A stretch of DNA of 64,000 bases from Bradyrhizobium sp. ARR65 (lineage in GTDB: Bacteria; Pseudomonadota; Alphaproteobacteria; Rhizobiales; Xanthobacteraceae). The stretch is from NCBI RefSeq assembly GCF_000472385.1, contig NZ_AWZU01000012.1, positions 1 through 64,000 of the forward strand, read 5' to 3'. Made by a program: the position numbers and the translations under genes. The notes beneath the pieces were generated by a model that saw only the letters and a list, made by a program, of their open reading frames with translations, had not been told where the DNA came from and ran no database searches. This document shows positions 1 to 9,024 of this stretch, one piece after another; positions within the stretch are counted from its first letter, which is position 1, and every line of letters starts with the position of its first letter.

Positions 1-102
1 TGCACCAACCACTACTCTCATCGCATGGCCGGGCCTTGTCCCGGCCATCCACAAGCCTCCGGGTTTGAAGGCGTGGATGCCCGGGACAAGCCCGAGCATG
101 AC
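1..102. repeat. Dispersed palindromic repeat, copy A
   Basis: This segment is nearly the reverse complement of 44003-44104; the outer 33 bases match exactly. It contains two imperfect inverted-repeat arms built on 'ggccgggacaagcccggcc'-like and 'gcccgggacaagcccgagc'-like sequences with a variable middle. It does not look coding. It lies downstream of the 2-hydroxyacid dehydrogenase gene, where it could act as a transcript-end hairpin. That role is inference. Confidence 0.8.
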
Positions 103-126
103 GGAAGAGAGAGCGTGACGTTCGCG

Positions 127-1038
127 CTATCCCTTCGCCACTCGCCGGCAATGCTCCCAGGCCGCAGCGATCAGATTCTCGCTCGCCTCGGGCGTCCGGA
201 AGGCGGAATGGGCCGAGAGCGTCACGTTGGGCAATTCGGTCAGCGGGTGATCCGCCGGCAGCGGTTCGATGTTGAACACGTCGAGCCCCGCGTGGCGGAT
301 ATGGCCCGACTTCAGCGCGTCGATCATTGCGGCCTCATCGACTAGCGCGCCGCGGGCGGTGTTGATGAGGATGACGCCCGGTCGCATCGCCGCGATGCGT
401 TCGCGCGAGAGGAAGCCGCGGGTCTCGTCATTGAGCAAGAGATGCAGCGACACCACGTGGCTGTCAGCGAGCAGTTTCTCCAGCGAAACGAACTCGACGC
501 CTGCATGGCTTCTCGGCGTGCGGTTCCAGGCGATCACGCGCATGCCGGAGCCGGACGCGATGCGCGCGACTTCCGCGGCGATGCCGCCAAAGCCGATCAG
601 TCCCAGCGTCTTGCCGGTGAGCTGCATGCCGTCCTCGCGCAGCCATTGCCCTGCGCGCATCTCGCGGTCCATCAGCGCGATCACGCGGGCCGACGCCCAC
701 ATCAAGGCGATAGTGCATTCGGCGACCGCGGTGTCGCCATAGCCCTTGATCAGATGCACCGATATACCGAGCTCGGCGAGCTCTTCCGGATTCATGTAGC
801 TGCGCGCGCCGGTGCCGAGGAACACGACATGCTCCAGCCCGGTGCATTTCCTCGCGATCTCGGTCGGCAGCGGCGTGTGGTCGACGACGGCGATTTCGGC
901 GCCATCAAGCACTTGCGGCCACTCGTCCGGTCTCAAATCGGGGTTGCGGTTGATCCGCACCTTGGGATCGCCGGACTGCTGCAGCCGCTCGAAGATGATG
1001 GCCAGCGATTCGTTGGCATCGACAAAGACTCCGCGCAC
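127..1038 (-). CDS. D-isomer specific 2-hydroxyacid dehydrogenase
   Basis: NAD(P)-dependent oxidoreductase that interconverts a 2-hydroxyacid and a 2-oxoacid in the cytoplasm. I chose the GTG at 1038 (303 aa) because GGAG sits 7 bases upstream; the open frame extends to 1131 but would then overlap the next gene. The Rossmann glycine motif GFGG is at residues 149-152. The family catalytic triad is visible as Arg229 (NTARGALVDE), Glu258 (FNIEPLP) and His277 (SAHSAF). It follows the M20 hydrolase gene by 29 bases on the same strand, so the two are probably cotranscribed. The substrate cannot be read from the sequence. Confidence 0.9.
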   Translation of the reverse strand: MRGVFVDANESLAIIFERLQQSGDPKVRINRNPDLRPDEWPQVLDGAEIAVVDHTPLPTEIARKCTGLEHVVFLGTGARSYMNPEELAELGISVHLIKGYGDTAVAECTIALMWASARVIALMDREMRAGQWLREDGMQLTGKTLGLIGFGGIAAEVARIASGSGMRVIAWNRTPRSHAGVEFVSLEKLLADSHVVSLHLLLNDETRGFLSRERIAAMRPGVILINTARGALVDEAAMIDALKSGHIRHAGLDVFNIEPLPADHPLTELPNVTLSAHSAFRTPEASENLIAAAWEHCRRVAKG

Positions 1039-1067
1039 GATGATTCTCCGCTGCTCGATGGTTGAGG

Positions 1068-2318
1068 TCAGGAGCCAACGCCGCTGAGCGCAAGCACCGT
1101 GTGCAGCAGCACATTGGCACCCGCGGCGCAATCGGCCTGCGTCGCGTCCTCCAGCTCATTGTGGCTGATGCCGTCCTTGCACGGCACGAACACCATGGCG
1201 GTCGGAATCCTGGTGTTGAGATTGCAGGCGTCGTGACCGGCACCCGAGGTGATACGGCGGTTGGAATAGCCGAGCGATTTGGCGGCATGCTCGACGGCAT
1301 CGACGAGCCTCGCGTCGAAACGGGTCGGCGGCTTGCGCCAGATCAGCTCGAGGCCGACCTCGACCTTGCGCTTTTGGGCGATCTCGGCCGCAGCCGCACG
1401 AAAGTCGCGGTCGAGCGCGTTCATGATGGCATCATCCGAGCTGCGCAGATCGGCCGTGAAGGCGATCTCGCCCGGGATCACATTGCGCGAGGGGTTTGCG
1501 ATCACCGCTTCCCCGATCGTGCCGACGGCGTTGGGCCCATGCTTTTTCGCGATGGCCTCCACGGCAAGCACGATTTCCGATAGCGTCGCGAGCGCATCAC
1601 GGCGCAGTGGCATCGGTGTCGAGCCGGCATGGCTCTCGAAGCCGGTGATCTTGCCATCGTACCAGAGCACACCCTGGCCCGAATCGACCACGCCGATGGT
1701 CTTGTTCTCCGTTTCCAGGATCGGGCCCTGCTCGATATGCAGCTCGACGAAGCTGCCGAGCTTCTGGCCGCCGACCGGGAGGTCGCCGCGATAGCCGATG
1801 CGATCGAGCGCTTCTCCCACCGTGACGCCCTCGGCGTCCTTGCGCGACAGAATATCGTCGGTCGTGAAGTCGCCGACATAAGCGGCCGACGCCATCATGG
1901 CCGGCGCAAAGCGCGAGCCTTCCTCGTTGGTCCAGTTGACGATGCAGATCGGCGCGTCCGTCTCGATCCCGGCATCGTTGAGCGTGCGCACGACTTCGAG
2001 CGCCGCCAATGTGCCGAGAACGCCATCATATTTGCCTCCCGTAGGCTGGGTATCGAGATGCGAGCCGAGCCCGATCGGAAGTTTGCTCATGTCGCGGCCC
2101 TTGCGCAGCGCGAACATCGAGCCAAGCGCGTCGATCTTTACCTCAAGGCCGGCGGCCTCGCAGGCCTTGCGAAACCAGTCGCGCACCTGCTTGTCTTCGG
2201 CCGAGAGCGTCAAGCGCCGCACGCCGCCCTTGGGCGTGCCGCCGAACTTCGCGGTTTCGTGAATCGTTTCCCACAGGCGGGCGGAATCGATCTGCAGGTT
2301 GGTTGCGGCTCGGCTCAT
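1068..2318 (-). CDS. M20-family N-carbamoyl-L-amino-acid hydrolase / allantoate amidohydrolase type
   Basis: Metal-dependent amidohydrolase of 416 aa, the usual length for the hydantoinase/carbamoylase (hyuC/allC) branch of M20. Metal ligands are recognisable: His87 in GSHLDT, Asp98 in GKYDG, Glu132-Glu133 in NEEGSRF and His194 in ELHIEQG. The dimerisation-domain segment HAGSTPMPLRRDA and the C-terminal GAGHDAC motif are also present. The family removes a carbamoyl or ureido group from N-carbamoyl amino acids, allantoate or ureidoglycolate. Which substrate applies here is unknown. It is upstream of the dehydrogenase, and the Liv importer nearby may supply its substrate (inference). Confidence 0.9.
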   Translation of the reverse strand: MSRAATNLQIDSARLWETIHETAKFGGTPKGGVRRLTLSAEDKQVRDWFRKACEAAGLEVKIDALGSMFALRKGRDMSKLPIGLGSHLDTQPTGGKYDGVLGTLAALEVVRTLNDAGIETDAPICIVNWTNEEGSRFAPAMMASAAYVGDFTTDDILSRKDAEGVTVGEALDRIGYRGDLPVGGQKLGSFVELHIEQGPILETENKTIGVVDSGQGVLWYDGKITGFESHAGSTPMPLRRDALATLSEIVLAVEAIAKKHGPNAVGTIGEAVIANPSRNVIPGEIAFTADLRSSDDAIMNALDRDFRAAAAEIAQKRKVEVGLELIWRKPPTRFDARLVDAVEHAAKSLGYSNRRITSGAGHDACNLNTRIPTAMVFVPCKDGISHNELEDATQADCAAGANVLLHTVLALSGVGS

Positions 2319-2348
2319 GCTGACTTCCTTTGAACGGCGTTGTTCAAG

Positions 2349-2395
2349 AGCATGATCCGAAAAGGTGGGAACCGGTTTTCCGAAAAGATCATGCT
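2349..2395. repeat. Palindromic repeat with agcatgatc / gatcatgct arms
   Basis: Terminal arms agcatgatc (2349-2357) and gatcatgct (2387-2395) enclose two purine/pyrimidine-mirrored internal arms (ccgaaaaggtgggaacc and ggttttccga). It lies in the gap between the LysR gene and the M20 hydrolase gene. I recall this element as very common between genes in Bradyrhizobium and other Hyphomicrobiales. No function is assigned. Confidence 0.75.
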
Positions 2396-2426
2396 TAAAA
2401 AGAGAATCTTGAGTGCGATGGCGATC

Positions 2427-3374
2427 TCAACCAGATCGCCATCGCATAGAAGCGGTCACATGACTCGGGGCCAGGGCGGCATCAACCGACATGCCTGCAT
2501 GCGCGATCTGGCCGGCGAGATCGGCCACGCGCTCGACCGCGACGACATCGGGGGAGGCGAGCCAGCTTGCAGTGAAGGTCAGGCGCTCCATCTCCAGATC
2601 GGTGTTGAGCAATTGCAGCCGTCCGTCGGCGAGCTCGCTCTCCACGATCGCCGCCGGAATCACGGCAATGCCGAGCCCCTCGATCGCCATGTGGATCACG
2701 GTCGACAGCGAGGTGCTGGCGTGCAGCCGGATCGGCGGCAGGTCGGGCCGGTTAAACACCGCGCGCACGGCCTCATAGGGCTGGGTCTTCCGCGGGAAGG
2801 TGATCAGCGGAAATCGCGCGAGTTCCGCCCGCGTGATCGGGCCGTCGCCGATCCCGAGCGAAGGGCTGGCAAGAAAGCTGATCGGGTAATCGCAGAGCAC
2901 GCGATTGTGGACACCGGAGCCTGACAGGGGTCCCACCACGAAAGCCAGCTCAATCTCCTGGTTGAGCAGCCGTGCGCTTAAATTCGGCGTGATATCGACC
3001 TCGATTTCCAGGAGCAGGTTCGGGTAGGCGGTGTTGAGACTCTTGATCAGGCGGGGCAGCCAGGTGTGCACGATGGTTTCTGCGACACCGAGCCGGAGCA
3101 CGCCGCGCATCGCGGTGCGCTCGCCGACCTCCGCCAGCATTTCCGAGCGCAGCCCGATCAGCTTTTCGGCGTAGACCATCATCTGCCGGCCGCTCGGGGT
3201 GGGTGAGGCGACGCGGTGGTCCCGGTTCAAGAGCTTCACCCCCATTTCGCGTTCGAGCTGGGCGATGCGTTGGGAAATTGCGGGCTGAGTCGTGTTGAGT
3301 CGCTGGGCGGCGCCGCGAAAACTGCCGAGTTTGACCACCCACAGAAACGTCTCGATCGACCTGAAATCCAGCAT
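2427..3374 (-). CDS. LysR-family transcriptional regulator
   Basis: DNA-binding regulator of 315 aa. The N-terminal winged helix-turn-helix spans about residues 5-60, with the typical LysR sequence FRGAAQRLNTTQPAISQRIA. A periplasmic-binding-protein-like effector domain follows from about residue 90. It faces the DUF1445 gene and Liv operon divergently across a 130-base gap that contains an inverted repeat of LysR-box form. Its likely targets are therefore that operon and itself. It is on the same strand as the hydrolase and dehydrogenase genes, separated from them by a repeat. The effector is unknown. Confidence 0.92.
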   Translation of the reverse strand: MLDFRSIETFLWVVKLGSFRGAAQRLNTTQPAISQRIAQLEREMGVKLLNRDHRVASPTPSGRQMMVYAEKLIGLRSEMLAEVGERTAMRGVLRLGVAETIVHTWLPRLIKSLNTAYPNLLLEIEVDITPNLSARLLNQEIELAFVVGPLSGSGVHNRVLCDYPISFLASPSLGIGDGPITRAELARFPLITFPRKTQPYEAVRAVFNRPDLPPIRLHASTSLSTVIHMAIEGLGIAVIPAAIVESELADGRLQLLNTDLEMERLTFTASWLASPDVVAVERVADLAGQIAHAGMSVDAALAPSHVTASMRWRSG

Positions 3375-3404
3375 CGGAATCCGCCTAAGATGCTTGCCAC
3401 GACT

Positions 3405-3421
3405 GATAAATTCGATTTATC
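3405..3421. promoter_or_regulatory. Candidate LysR operator (T-N11-A inverted repeat)
   Basis: The sequence gataaattcgatttatc has perfect 6-base arms around a 5-base centre. It contains taaattcgattta, which fits the T-N11-A rule for LysR-type boxes. It lies 31 bases upstream of the LysR start and 84 bases upstream of the DUF1445 gene. That is the expected position for autoregulation and divergent activation. Binding is inferred. Confidence 0.5.
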
Positions 3422-3504
3422 GATCATGATCAAAAACGACGATTAGACTTTATAGCACGATTGGGATTGAGTGAGCATGTCGAGATATTAGGCAGGTCGC
3501 TCCG

Positions 3505-4323
3505 ATGACTGTTTTTGCGGCAGGGCAGCAATTCCGCGGCGAGGAGAAGATTCTTCCAAGCGTCGAAGCACGACGCGCCTATCGCGCCGGCAAGGACGGC
3601 AGCACCGCCGGCGTTGCCAATGGCTATGTGCAGGGCAACCTGGCCATCCTGCCGGAAAAGTTCGCTTCCGCCTTTCATCGCTTCTGCCAGCTCAATCCGA
3701 AGCCGTGCCCGATCATCGGCATGTCGGATGTCGGCAATCCCCGCATTCCCGCGCTCGGCGCCGACCTGGACATCCGCACCGATGTGCCGCGCTATCGCGT
3801 CTGGCGCGACGGCGAGGTGGTCGAGGAGCCGACCGACATCACGGCGCATTGGCGCGACGACCTCGTCGCCTTCGTGCTCGGCTGCTCCTTCTCGTTTGAA
3901 GAGGCGCTGCTCGCGGAAGGGCTGCCGATCAAGCACATCGAGCGCGATGTGCGCGTGCCGATGTACCGCACCAACATCGCCTGCGCGTCCGCCGGGCCGT
4001 TCGCGGGCCCCATGGTGGTCTCGATGCGTCCGTTCAAGCCCGCGGATGCGATACGTGCGGTGCAGATCACCTCGCGCTTTCCGGCCGTGCACGGCGCGCC
4101 GGTTCACCTCGGCCATCCGCACCTGATCGGGATCAAGGATATTGCGAAACCCGATTACGGCGATCCGGTGCCGGTCGAAGCGGACGAGATTCCGGTGTTC
4201 TGGGCCTGCGGCGTCACGCCGCAAGCGGTGATCGCTGCGGCCAAGGTGCCGTTTGCTATCACGCACGCGCCGGGGCTCATGCTGGTGACGGACTTGCAGA
4301 ACAGACATCTGGCCGTGCTCTAA
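3505..4323 (+). CDS. DUF1445 (YcsI/UPF0317-type) putative hydro-lyase
   Basis: Protein of 272 aa matching the DUF1445 'putative hydro-lyase' family along its length, including the conserved [17 protein letters not shown] and [21 protein letters not shown] segments. The biochemical role of the family is poorly defined. In animals a DUF1445 domain occurs in the mitochondrial D-glutamate cyclase protein, but that activity is attributed to a different domain. The gene is 96 bases upstream of the Liv binding protein on the same strand and divergent from a LysR gene. A role in metabolising the transported compound is inferred. Confidence 0.85.
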   Translation: MTVFAAGQQFRGEEKILPSVEARRAYRAGKDGSTAGVANGYVQGNLAILPEKFASAFHRFCQLNPKPCPIIGMSDVGNPRIPALGADLDIRTDVPRYRVWRDGEVVEEPTDITAHWRDDLVAFVLGCSFSFEEALLAEGLPIKHIERDVRVPMYRTNIACASAGPFAGPMVVSMRPFKPADAIRAVQITSRFPAVHGAPVHLGHPHLIGIKDIAKPDYGDPVPVEADEIPVFWACGVTPQAVIAAAKVPFAITHAPGLMLVTDLQNRHLAVL

Positions 4324-4419
4324 TGGGCAGGGGACTGCCGTTTCTTGAGGCTTTACGGCGGCCGCCAACCGTTACATTTAGCTGCCGCAAAAACCGGGGC
4401 ATAAACAGGGGATGAAGTG

Positions 4420-5670
4420 ATGAAGATCAGCCGCCGTAATCTGTTGCTTGGAGCCAGTGCAGCCGCCGCGCTCGGCCCGATCGCAGCCCGCGCAGAGGCT
4501 TCGGAAGTTGCGATCGGCGTGATCTATCCGTTGTCCGGCTCCAGCGCCCAGATCGGCGTGGACGCGCAGAAGGCCTTCGAGACCGCGGCCGACATCATCA
4601 ACAAGGACTATGATTTCAAACTGCCGCTCGCCAAGGGCGAGGGATTGCCGGGCCTCGGCGGCGCCAAGGTCAAGCTGGTGTTCGCCGACCACCAGGCCGA
4701 TCCGCAGAAGGGCCGCGCCGAAACCGAACGCCTGATCACACAGGAGAAGGTCTGCGCCATCGTCGGCACCTATCAGAGCGCGGTTGCGGTCACCGTCAGC
4801 CAGACCTGCGAGCGTTACCAGATTCCGTTCCTATCGGCCGACAATTCCTCGCCGAGCCTGCATCGCCGCGGCCTGAAATTCTATTTCCGTGCCTCGCCGC
4901 ATGACGAGATGTTCTCGAAGGCGATGTTCGATTTCTTCGACGACCTGCGCAAGAACGGCCAGAAGATCGAGACGCTGGCGTTGTTCCACGAAGACACGAT
5001 CTTCGGTACCGATTCCGCCAACGCGCAGACCAAGCTGGCGAGCGAACGCGGCTACAAGATCGTGGCCGACATCAAATATCGCGCCAATTCGCCGTCGCTG
5101 ACCGCCGAGGTACAGCAGCTCAAGGCGGCCGACGCCGACGTACTGATGCCCTCGAGCTACACCACCGATGCCATCCTCCTGGTCAAGACCATGGCCGAAC
5201 TCGGCTACAAGCCGAAGAACATCATGGCGCAGGATGCCGGCTTCTCCGAAAAGGCGCTATACGATGCCGTGGGCGACAAACTGGAAGGCGTCATCTCGCG
5301 CGGCAGTTTCTCGCTCGACCTCGCCGAGAAGCGGCCGATGGTCGGCCTGATCAACGAGATGTTCAAGGCGCGTTCCGGCAAGGACTTCAACGACTACACC
5401 TCGCGCCAGTTTATGGGCCTGATCCTGATGGCGGAGGCGATCAACCGCGCCAAGTCCACCGATGGCGACAAGATCCGGGAAGCGCTGGTGGCGACCGACA
5501 TGCCGGGCGACGTCACCATCATGCCCTGGAAGCGGGTCAAATATGACGAGATGGGCCAGAACAACGATGCCGATCCGGTGCTGCTGCAGTATCTGGGCGG
5601 CAAGTTCGTGACCGTCGCGCCGGCGCAGGTGGCGGTGTCCGAGTCCGTCTGGCCGATGCCGGCGAAGTAA
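4420..5670 (+). CDS. Tat-exported branched-chain-amino-acid-type ABC substrate-binding protein
   Basis: Periplasmic receptor of about 416 aa for the importer encoded just downstream, of the LivK/Peripla_BP_6 family. The N-terminus KISRRNLLLG followed by an alanine-rich stretch ending near AARA is a twin-arginine signal. The mature domain starts with IGVIYPLSGSSAQIGVD, typical of the family. I prefer the ATG at 4420, seven bases after aggggа-like Shine-Dalgarno sequence (4407-4412), over the in-frame GTG at 4417. The binding pocket cannot be assigned to a ligand by eye. Neighbouring carbamoylase, hydroxyacid dehydrogenase and DUF1445 genes suggest an organic or amino-acid-derived acid. Confidence 0.92.
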   Translation: MKISRRNLLLGASAAAALGPIAARAEASEVAIGVIYPLSGSSAQIGVDAQKAFETAADIINKDYDFKLPLAKGEGLPGLGGAKVKLVFADHQADPQKGRAETERLITQEKVCAIVGTYQSAVAVTVSQTCERYQIPFLSADNSSPSLHRRGLKFYFRASPHDEMFSKAMFDFFDDLRKNGQKIETLALFHEDTIFGTDSANAQTKLASERGYKIVADIKYRANSPSLTAEVQQLKAADADVLMPSSYTTDAILLVKTMAELGYKPKNIMAQDAGFSEKALYDAVGDKLEGVISRGSFSLDLAEKRPMVGLINEMFKARSGKDFNDYTSRQFMGLILMAEAINRAKSTDGDKIREALVATDMPGDVTIMPWKRVKYDEMGQNNDADPVLLQYLGGKFVTVAPAQVAVSESVWPMPAK

Positions 5671-5691
5671 ACAGCGAGCGAGGCAGGGGGC

Positions 5692-6570
5692 GTGACCGCC
5701 GAAACCATTATCCAAAGCCTCGCCAGCGGCCTGTTGATGGGCTTGCTCTACGGCCTGATTGCCGTAGGGCTCGCCCTCATCTTCGGCCTGATGGACGTGG
5801 TGAATTTCGCCCATGGCGAATTTCTGATGATCGCGATGTACGCGACCTTCTTCCTGTTTGCGTACTTCGCGCTCGATCCGCTGCTATCGGCGCCGCTGGT
5901 CGCAGCCGCGCTGTTCGTGTTCGGTGCGGTGATCTATCTGCTGATAGTGCGCTTTGCGGTGCGGGCGAAGGCCAATGCCGGCATGGTGCAGATCTTCTCG
6001 ACCTTCGGTCTTGCGATCGTCATGCGCGGTCTGGCGCAGTTCTTCTTTACGCCGGACTATCGCAGCATCAATCACTCCTGGCTCGGCGGCAAGACCGTTT
6101 CGGTTGCGGGCATTTTCCTGCCCGAACCGCAGCTCGTGGGCGCGCTGGTGGCGATCGCGGCCTTTGTCGCGCTCTACTTCTTCATTCACCGCACCGATTT
6201 CGGCCGCGCGCTGGAAGCAACCCGTGAAGACGCGGGCGCCGTGGCGCTGGTTGGCATCGACAAGAACCGTGTGTTCGCGCTCGGTTGGGGACTTGGCGGT
6301 GCGCTGGTGGGACTCGCCGGCGCCATCATGGCGATATTCTTCTATATCTATCCCGATGTCGGCGCCTCCTTTGCGCTGATCGCCTACGTGACGGTGGCGC
6401 TCGGCGGTTTCGGCAGCGTGTTCGGCGCCTTCGCCGGCGGCATCCTCGTCGGCCTGGTCGAAGCGACCACCGCGTTGCTCCTGCCGCCCTCGCTGAAGTC
6501 GGTCGGCATCTACGCCGTCTACCTCCTTGTGGTCTTCATTCGGCCGCGCGGCCTGTTCGGGTCGATCTGA
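5692..6570 (+). CDS. livH: Liv-type ABC transporter permease (LivH-like)
   Basis: Inner-membrane permease of 292 aa with a GTG start 21 bases after the binding-protein gene. It is hydrophobic throughout, with about eight predicted membrane segments. It carries the LivH sequence ALIFGLMDVVNFAHGEF near residue 30 and the cytoplasmic loop GRALEATREDAGAVALVGID that couples to the ATPase. It overlaps the next permease gene by one base (TGATG), consistent with translational coupling. The substrate is unknown. Confidence 0.93.
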   Translation: MTAETIIQSLASGLLMGLLYGLIAVGLALIFGLMDVVNFAHGEFLMIAMYATFFLFAYFALDPLLSAPLVAAALFVFGAVIYLLIVRFAVRAKANAGMVQIFSTFGLAIVMRGLAQFFFTPDYRSINHSWLGGKTVSVAGIFLPEPQLVGALVAIAAFVALYFFIHRTDFGRALEATREDAGAVALVGIDKNRVFALGWGLGGALVGLAGAIMAIFFYIYPDVGASFALIAYVTVALGGFGSVFGAFAGGILVGLVEATTALLLPPSLKSVGIYAVYLLVVFIRPRGLFGSI

Positions 6571-7550
6571 TGGATAAGGATTTTGCCAGCCGTCGCCGCC
6601 GCGAGCTGATCGTCGCCGCCGTCTTGGCCCTGCTTGCTGCGCTGGCGCCATTGTTCGTGAAGGACGTCTACGTCCAGAACATCATGGTGCTGACCCTGAT
6701 GTATGCGGCGCTGTCGCAAAGCTGGAACATCCTGTCGGGCTATTGCGGCCAGATCTCGCTCGGGCACGCGCTCTATTTCGGGCTTGGCGCCTACACCACG
6801 GCGCTGATGTTCATGAAGTTCGGCATCCTGCCGTGGTTCGGCATGCTGTCGGGCGGCGTATTGTCCGCGCTGATCGCAATGGCGCTTGGCTATCCCTGCT
6901 TCCGCCTGCGCGGGCATTATTTCGTCATCGCCACCATCGTGATCGCCGAGATCGCGCTGCTCTTGTTCCAGAACTGGGACTGGGCGGGCGCGGCGCTCGG
7001 CATCGACATTCCGATCCGCCGCGATAGCTGGCTCACCTTCCAGTTCACCCGCAGCAAGCTGCCTTATTTCTATTTCGCGCTGGTGCTCGCGGCCATCGCC
7101 TGGTTCGTGACCTGGTGGCTGGAGGATTCCAAATGGGGCTATTGGTGGCGCGCGGTGAAGGACAATCCGGAAGCCGCTGAAAGCCTTGGTGTCGTGGTGT
7201 TCAATTCCAAGATGGGCGCGGCTGCGGTCTCGGCATTCCTCACCGCAATCGGCGGCAGTTTCTATGCGCAGTTCGTGTCCTATATCGATCCGGAAAGCGT
7301 CATGGGCTTCCAGTTCTCGCTTCTCATGGCGCTGCCGGCCGTGCTCGGCGGCATCGGCACCCTCTGGGGGCCGCTGCTCGGGGCCGTGATCCTCATCCCG
7401 CTCACCGAACTTACGCGTTCCTATATCGGCGGGTCGGGGCGCGGCGTCGACCTCATCGTCTATGGCTCGCTGATCGTGGCGATCTCGCTGGCGCGGCCGC
7501 AAGGTCTGGTCAGCCTGTTCTCGCGAGCTAAGAAGGTGCCCGCGCGATGA
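6570..7550 (+). CDS. livM: Liv-type ABC transporter permease (LivM-like)
   Basis: Second membrane permease of the importer, 326 aa. The ATG at 6570 overlaps the livH stop by one base; the longer upstream frame is an artefact of the overlap. It has the LivM hallmarks ILSGYCGQISLGHALYFGLG near residue 50 and the ATPase-coupling loop RAVKDNPEAAESLGV near residue 200. The end overlaps the ATPase gene by 4 bases. Together with the LivH-like protein it forms the heterodimeric channel. Confidence 0.93.
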   Translation: MDKDFASRRRRELIVAAVLALLAALAPLFVKDVYVQNIMVLTLMYAALSQSWNILSGYCGQISLGHALYFGLGAYTTALMFMKFGILPWFGMLSGGVLSALIAMALGYPCFRLRGHYFVIATIVIAEIALLLFQNWDWAGAALGIDIPIRRDSWLTFQFTRSKLPYFYFALVLAAIAWFVTWWLEDSKWGYWWRAVKDNPEAAESLGVVVFNSKMGAAAVSAFLTAIGGSFYAQFVSYIDPESVMGFQFSLLMALPAVLGGIGTLWGPLLGAVILIPLTELTRSYIGGSGRGVDLIVYGSLIVAISLARPQGLVSLFSRAKKVPAR

Positions 7551-8278
7551 CGGCGCTGCTGGAGACTCGTAACATCACCCAGCGCTTCAGCGGGCTGGTG
7601 GCGAACAGCGATGTGTCCATTTCGGTCGGGCGCGGCGAGATCGTCGGCCTGATCGGTCCCAACGGCGCCGGCAAGTCGACGCTGTTCAACCTGATCGCCG
7701 GCGTGTTCCGGCCGACTGAAGGCTCGATCTGGTTCGACGGCGAGGATGTCACCGCGCTCCCCGCAGCCGAGCGCTGCCAGCGCGGTGTGGGGCGCACCTT
7801 CCAGGTGGTCAAGAGTTTCGAGACCATGAGCGTGATCGACAATGTCATTGTCGGTGCGCTGGTGCGCACCACCGTGATGCGCGAGGCGCGGCGCAAGGCG
7901 TATGAGGTGTTGGAGTTCGCGGGCCTCGCCGCCCGCGCCCACGTGCTCGCCTCCGATCTGGTGCCGGCGGAAAAGCGCAGGCTGGAGGTCGCGCGTGCAC
8001 TCGCCACCCAGCCGAAGCTGCTGCTGCTCGACGAAGTCTTGACCGGGCTCACGCCCACGGAGGCGCAGACCGGCGTGGAGCTGGTGCGGCGCGTGCGCGA
8101 TACCGGCATCACCGTCTTAATGGTGGAGCACGTCATGGAAATCGTGATGCCGCTGGTCGACCGCGCCATCGTGCTCGATCTCGGCAAGGTGCTGGTCCAA
8201 GGCAAGCCTGCCGACGTCGTTCGCGATCCCAAAGTCATCACCGCCTATCTCGGGGACCGTCATGCTGTCGGTGCGTGA
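7547..8278 (+). CDS. livG: Liv-type ABC transporter ATPase (LivG-like)
   Basis: Cytoplasmic ATPase of 243 aa. Walker A is GPNGAGKST near residue 40 and Walker B is LLLLDEVLTGL near residue 160, with the catalytic Glu present. The ABC signature is atypical: the usual LSYGQ-like sequence reads LVPAEKRRLEVARAL. I recall such variants in alphaproteobacterial LivG proteins, so this need not mean loss of activity. The C-terminus has the LivG-type extension PKVITAYLG. It overlaps livM by 4 bases and livF by 17 bases. Confidence 0.92.
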   Translation: MTALLETRNITQRFSGLVANSDVSISVGRGEIVGLIGPNGAGKSTLFNLIAGVFRPTEGSIWFDGEDVTALPAAERCQRGVGRTFQVVKSFETMSVIDNVIVGALVRTTVMREARRKAYEVLEFAGLAARAHVLASDLVPAEKRRLEVARALATQPKLLLLDEVLTGLTPTEAQTGVELVRRVRDTGITVLMVEHVMEIVMPLVDRAIVLDLGKVLVQGKPADVVRDPKVITAYLGDRHAVGA

Positions 8279-8966
8279 AGTCACCACCGCTTATCAGGGG
8301 CTGGTTGCCATCTCTTCCGTCAGCATCGAGGTGGAGCAGGGCGAGATCGTTTGCGTGGCGGGTGCGAACGGCGCCGGCAAGTCGACCTTGCTCAAGTCGA
8401 TCGCTGGCGCCGAGCGCCCGCGCTCCGGCAGCGTCAGCTTCGACGGCAACCGGATCGATGGGCTGGCGCAGCATCTGATCACCGCGCGCGGCATCGCCTA
8501 TGTGCCGGAAAACCGCCGGCTGTTTCCGCGCCTCTCGGTGCGCGACAATCTGCGGCTCGGCAGCTATCTCTATCGCTCCCAAAGCGATCGCGAGGGGCCG
8601 CTGGATCTGGTGTTCAAGCTGTTTCCGCGGCTGTCCGAGCGGCTGGAGCAGCGGGCTGAGACGCTCTCCGGTGGCGAGCAGCAGATGCTGGCGATCGGGC
8701 GCGCGCTGATGACGCGGCCGCGGCTGCTGATGCTGGACGAGCCCTCTCAGGGCATCATGCCGAAACTGGTCGATGAGATCTTTGCCGCAGTGAAACGCAT
8801 CCGCGACGCCGGCATGACCGTGCTGATCGTCGAGCAGCGCATGGCCGAGTGTCTCGAAATCGCCGACCGCGCCTACATCCTGCAGACTGGCCGCGTGCTG
8901 ATGGATGGTCCCGCTGCCGAGATCAAGGTGAACCCGGACGTGCGCAAGGCGTATTTGGGATTGTGA
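8262..8966 (+). CDS. livF: Liv-type ABC transporter ATPase (LivF-like)
   Basis: Cytoplasmic ATPase of 234 aa that pairs with the LivG-like protein. Walker A is GANGAGKST, the signature LSGGEQQMLAIGRAL is canonical, and Walker B is LLMLDEPSQGI. The C-terminal VNPDVRKAYLGL is typical of LivF. The ATG at 8262 lies inside the end of livG, implying coupled translation. It is the last gene of the importer operon; a degraded gene on the other strand follows. Confidence 0.93.
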   Translation: MLSVREVTTAYQGLVAISSVSIEVEQGEIVCVAGANGAGKSTLLKSIAGAERPRSGSVSFDGNRIDGLAQHLITARGIAYVPENRRLFPRLSVRDNLRLGSYLYRSQSDREGPLDLVFKLFPRLSERLEQRAETLSGGEQQMLAIGRALMTRPRLLMLDEPSQGIMPKLVDEIFAAVKRIRDAGMTVLIVEQRMAECLEIADRAYILQTGRVLMDGPAAEIKVNPDVRKAYLGL

Positions 8967-9024
8967 CGCGCTTGTCCTGCCGGCGGCCGTGACATGCGCA
9001 GCTATGACGACGCTTGAGGCGACG

